Shown here piece after piece: positions 39,735 through 41,718 of a stretch of 41,718 nucleotides of DNA. The notes beneath the pieces are model-generated. The model searched no databases. It was not told the DNA's origin and saw nothing but the letters and a program-made list of their open reading frames with translations. The DNA lies in the NCBI RefSeq assembly GCF_001870465.1, contig NZ_MDGK01000059.1, positions 1 to 41,718 on the forward strand. The letters run 5' to 3'. The position numbers and the translations under genes were made by a program. Within the stretch, counting starts at the first letter, position 1; every line of letters starts with the position of its first letter. Source of the stretch: Pseudomonas extremorientalis (GTDB taxonomy: Bacteria; Pseudomonadota; Gammaproteobacteria; Pseudomonadales; Pseudomonadaceae).

Positions 39735-41627
39735 ATGACAATAAGATCGCTACCCGCCCTCTCGCCGCTGAGCCTTGCCGTGCAGGCCTTCCTGCTGGTC
39801 GGCAGCCTGTCCTTGAGTGCGGCCAGCTTCGCCGCCGCCGAGCCTGCCAAACAGACCCGCAACGTCACCTGGGAAGACATCGCCAACGACCACCTGACCA
39901 CCAAGGACGTGCTGCAATACGGCATGGGCACCAACGCCCAGCGCTGGAGCCCGCTGGCCCAGGTCAACGACAAGAACGTGTTCAAGCTCACACCGGCCTG
40001 GTCTTATTCGTTCGGCGACGAGAAGCAGCGTGGCCAGGAATCCCAGGCCATCGTCAGCGACGGCGTGGTCTACGTCACCGGCTCCTATTCCCGGGTGTTC
40101 GCCCTCGATGCGAAGACCGGCAAACGCCTGTGGACCTACAACCACCGCCTGCCCGACAACATTCGCCCGTGCTGCGACGTGGTCAACCGGGGCGCGGCGA
40201 TCTTCGGCGACAAGATCTACTTCGGCACCCTCGATGCACGCCTGATCGCCCTCGACAAGAACACTGGCAAAGTGGTGTGGAACAAGAAGTTTGGCGACCA
40301 CGCCGCTGGCTACACCATGACCGGCGCCCCGGTGCTGATCAAAGACAAGGTCAGCGGCAAGGTGCTGCTGATCCACGGCAGCTCCGGCGATGAATTCGGC
40401 GTGGTCGGCCAGCTGTATGCACGCGACCCGGACACCGGCGAAGAGGTGTGGATGCGCCCGTTCGTGGAAGGCCACATGGGCCGCCTGAACGGCAAGGACA
40501 GCACCCCGACCGGCGACGTCAAGGCTCCGTCCTGGCCGGATGACCCGACCACCGAAACCGGCAAGGTCGAGGCCTGGAGCCACGGCGGCGGCGCGCCCTG
40601 GCAGAGTGCGAGCTTCGATGCCGAGACCAATACCATCATCGTCGGCGCCGGCAACCCTGGCCCGTGGAACACCTGGGCGCGCACCTCCAAGGACGGTAAC
40701 CCCCACGACTTCGACAGCCTCTACACCTCCGGCCAGGTCGGCGTCGACCCGAGCACCGGCGAAGTGAAGTGGTTCTACCAGCACACGCCGAACGATGCCT
40801 GGGATTTCTCCGGCAACAACGAGCTGGTGCTGTTCGACTACAAGGACAAGGCCGGCAAAGTCATCAAGGCCACCGGCCACGCTGACCGTAACGGCTTTTT
40901 CTACGTGGTCGACCGCAACAACGGCAAGCTGCAGAACGCCTTCCCGTTCGTCGACAACATCACCTGGGCCAGCCACATCGACCTGAAGACCGGCCGCCCC
41001 GTGGAAAACGAAGGCCAGCGTCCGGCCAAGCCGTTGCCGGGTGAAACCAAGGGCAAGCCGGTGGAAGTCTCGCCGCCGTTCCTGGGTGGCAAGAACTGGA
41101 ACCCCATGGCCTACAGCCAGGACACCGGGCTGTTCTACATCCCGGGCAACCAGTGGAAAGAGGAATACTGGACCGAAGAGGTCAACTACAAGAAGGGCTC
41201 GGCGTACCTGGGCATGGGCTTTCGCATCAAGCGCATGTATGACGACCACGTCGGTACCCTGCGGGCGATGAACCCGACCACCGGCAAGGTGGTGTGGGAG
41301 CACAAGGAACACCTGCCGTTGTGGGCCGGCGTACTGGCGACCAAGGGCAACCTGGTGTTCACCGGCACCGGCGATGGCTTCTTCAAGGCCTTCGACGCGA
41401 AGACCGGCAAGGAGCTGTGGAAATTCCAGACCGGCAGCGGCATCGTCTCGCCGCCGATCACCTGGGAACAGGATGGCGAGCAGTACATCGGCGTGACAGT
41501 CGGCTACGGCGGCGCGGTGCCGTTGTGGGGCGGCGACATGGCGGAGCTGACCAAGCCGGTGGCACAGGGTGGGTCGTTCTGGGTGTTCAAGATCCCGAGC
41601 TGGGACCTGAAAACCGCGCAGAAGTAA
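39735..41627 (+). CDS. exaA: ExaA: PQQ-dependent ethanol dehydrogenase (calcium type)
   Basis: This 630-aa periplasmic quinoprotein oxidises ethanol and other alcohols to aldehydes, donating electrons to ExaB. After a signal peptide (to about residue 36, ending FAA) comes an eight-bladed propeller with W-motif repeats such as LDAKTGKRLW and FDAKTGKELWKF. The vicinal disulfide is C146-C147 (RPCCDVV). The catalytic Asp is D357 in NDAWDFSGNNE. Residue +2 is S359, not the Asp that marks lanthanide-dependent enzymes (PedH, XoxF), so calcium is the expected metal. GAGNPGPWNTW supplies the metal-binding Asn. It has GGGAA upstream of the ATG. It is monocistronic here and divergent from exaB. Confidence 0.95.
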   Translation: MTIRSLPALSPLSLAVQAFLLVGSLSLSAASFAAAEPAKQTRNVTWEDIANDHLTTKDVLQYGMGTNAQRWSPLAQVNDKNVFKLTPAWSYSFGDEKQRGQESQAIVSDGVVYVTGSYSRVFALDAKTGKRLWTYNHRLPDNIRPCCDVVNRGAAIFGDKIYFGTLDARLIALDKNTGKVVWNKKFGDHAAGYTMTGAPVLIKDKVSGKVLLIHGSSGDEFGVVGQLYARDPDTGEEVWMRPFVEGHMGRLNGKDSTPTGDVKAPSWPDDPTTETGKVEAWSHGGGAPWQSASFDAETNTIIVGAGNPGPWNTWARTSKDGNPHDFDSLYTSGQVGVDPSTGEVKWFYQHTPNDAWDFSGNNELVLFDYKDKAGKVIKATGHADRNGFFYVVDRNNGKLQNAFPFVDNITWASHIDLKTGRPVENEGQRPAKPLPGETKGKPVEVSPPFLGGKNWNPMAYSQDTGLFYIPGNQWKEEYWTEEVNYKKGSAYLGMGFRIKRMYDDHVGTLRAMNPTTGKVVWEHKEHLPLWAGVLATKGNLVFTGTGDGFFKAFDAKTGKELWKFQTGSGIVSPPITWEQDGEQYIGVTVGYGGAVPLWGGDMAELTKPVAQGGSFWVFKIPSWDLKTAQK

Positions 41628-41655
41628 CCTCACCCTATATGCCGGGGTCATCCTT

Positions 41656-41703
41656 TGTGGCGAGCGGGCTTGTCCCGCGTTGGGCAGCGAAGCGGCTCCC
41701 GGC
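41656..41703. repeat. REP element of a second type after exaA
   Basis: TGTGGCGAGCGGGCTTGTCC starts at 41656 and continues with CGCG and GCAGCGAAGCGGC, a familiar P. fluorescens-group palindromic repeat distinct from the GGGGGCTTGCCCCC type in the rest of the window. It may be cut by the window edge. Confidence 0.75.
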
Positions 41704-41718
41704 TTTTCTCCAGCACCA

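Noticed and set aside
39750..41651. 633-codon open frame antisense to exaA
   Set aside because: Shadow of exaA; no family resemblance and no start signals.

Overview
The window looks like chromosomal DNA of a Pseudomonas of the fluorescens group. Coding is dense and GC-rich. The gene neighbourhoods are familiar from pseudomonads: tRNA genes beside folD, a reductive pyrimidine-degradation cluster, and an exaABC-type ethanol oxidation cluster. The intergenic REP palindromes (core GGGGGCTTGCCCCC) resemble, from memory, the abundant group I repeats of P. fluorescens SBW25.

Region 1 (1-4.2 kb): four tRNA genes on the minus strand (Arg-His-Leu-His, the last cut by the window edge) face folD. Then come the penicillin-binding endopeptidase pbpG, a C39-like lipoprotein lacking its catalytic Cys, a small His-tailed membrane protein and a small lipoprotein. 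Region 2 (4.4-10.2 kb): a three-gene RND efflux operon (permease, adaptor, outer-membrane factor) with overlapping genes. Region 3 (10.2-11.05 kb): a REP-associated tyrosine transposase (RAYT) with a 72-bp tandem REP array upstream and a perfect REP palindrome downstream. Region 4 (11.06-19.4 kb): reductive pyrimidine catabolism. An N-carbamoyl-beta-amino-acid amidohydrolase and an NCS1 permease diverge from dihydropyrimidinase, preT and preA, and a RutR/PydR-type TetR regulator follows. A 590-bp divergent control region holds several strong palindromes.

Region 5 (19.5-21.3 kb): a YjaB-like acetyltransferase, copC and copD. Region 6 (21.3-28.3 kb): hexuronate use. An OprD-family porin is followed by uronate dehydrogenase, an SMP-30 lactonase, a three-part TRAP transporter and an aldose-1-epimerase-like mutarotase. 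The porin and udh promoters share a GntR-like operator at matching positions, and a REP element forms the end of the mutarotase reading frame. Region 7 (28.4-32.8 kb): an EmrAB-like export pair without an outer-membrane partner, and a DASS-family anion transporter. Region 8 (32.9-41.6 kb): PQQ-dependent alcohol oxidation. It comprises a soluble hybrid histidine kinase (ErcS-prime type), the iron alcohol dehydrogenase ercA, a lone 23-codon pqqA, exaC, a quinoprotein-associated metallo-hydrolase, a SoxYZ-like carrier, cytochrome exaB and, divergently, exaA. The exaA enzyme carries the calcium-type residue pattern, and its leader has a terminator-like hairpin with a possible competing fold.

The most unusual features are the RAYT with its amplified REP array, the lone pqqA inside the alcohol-oxidation cluster, the exaA leader structure, the REP-derived protein C-terminus, and the paired operators of the uronate regulon. 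REP pairs (REPINs) also sit between many transcription units and once inside the pyd operon. No wholly new multi-gene system was found.
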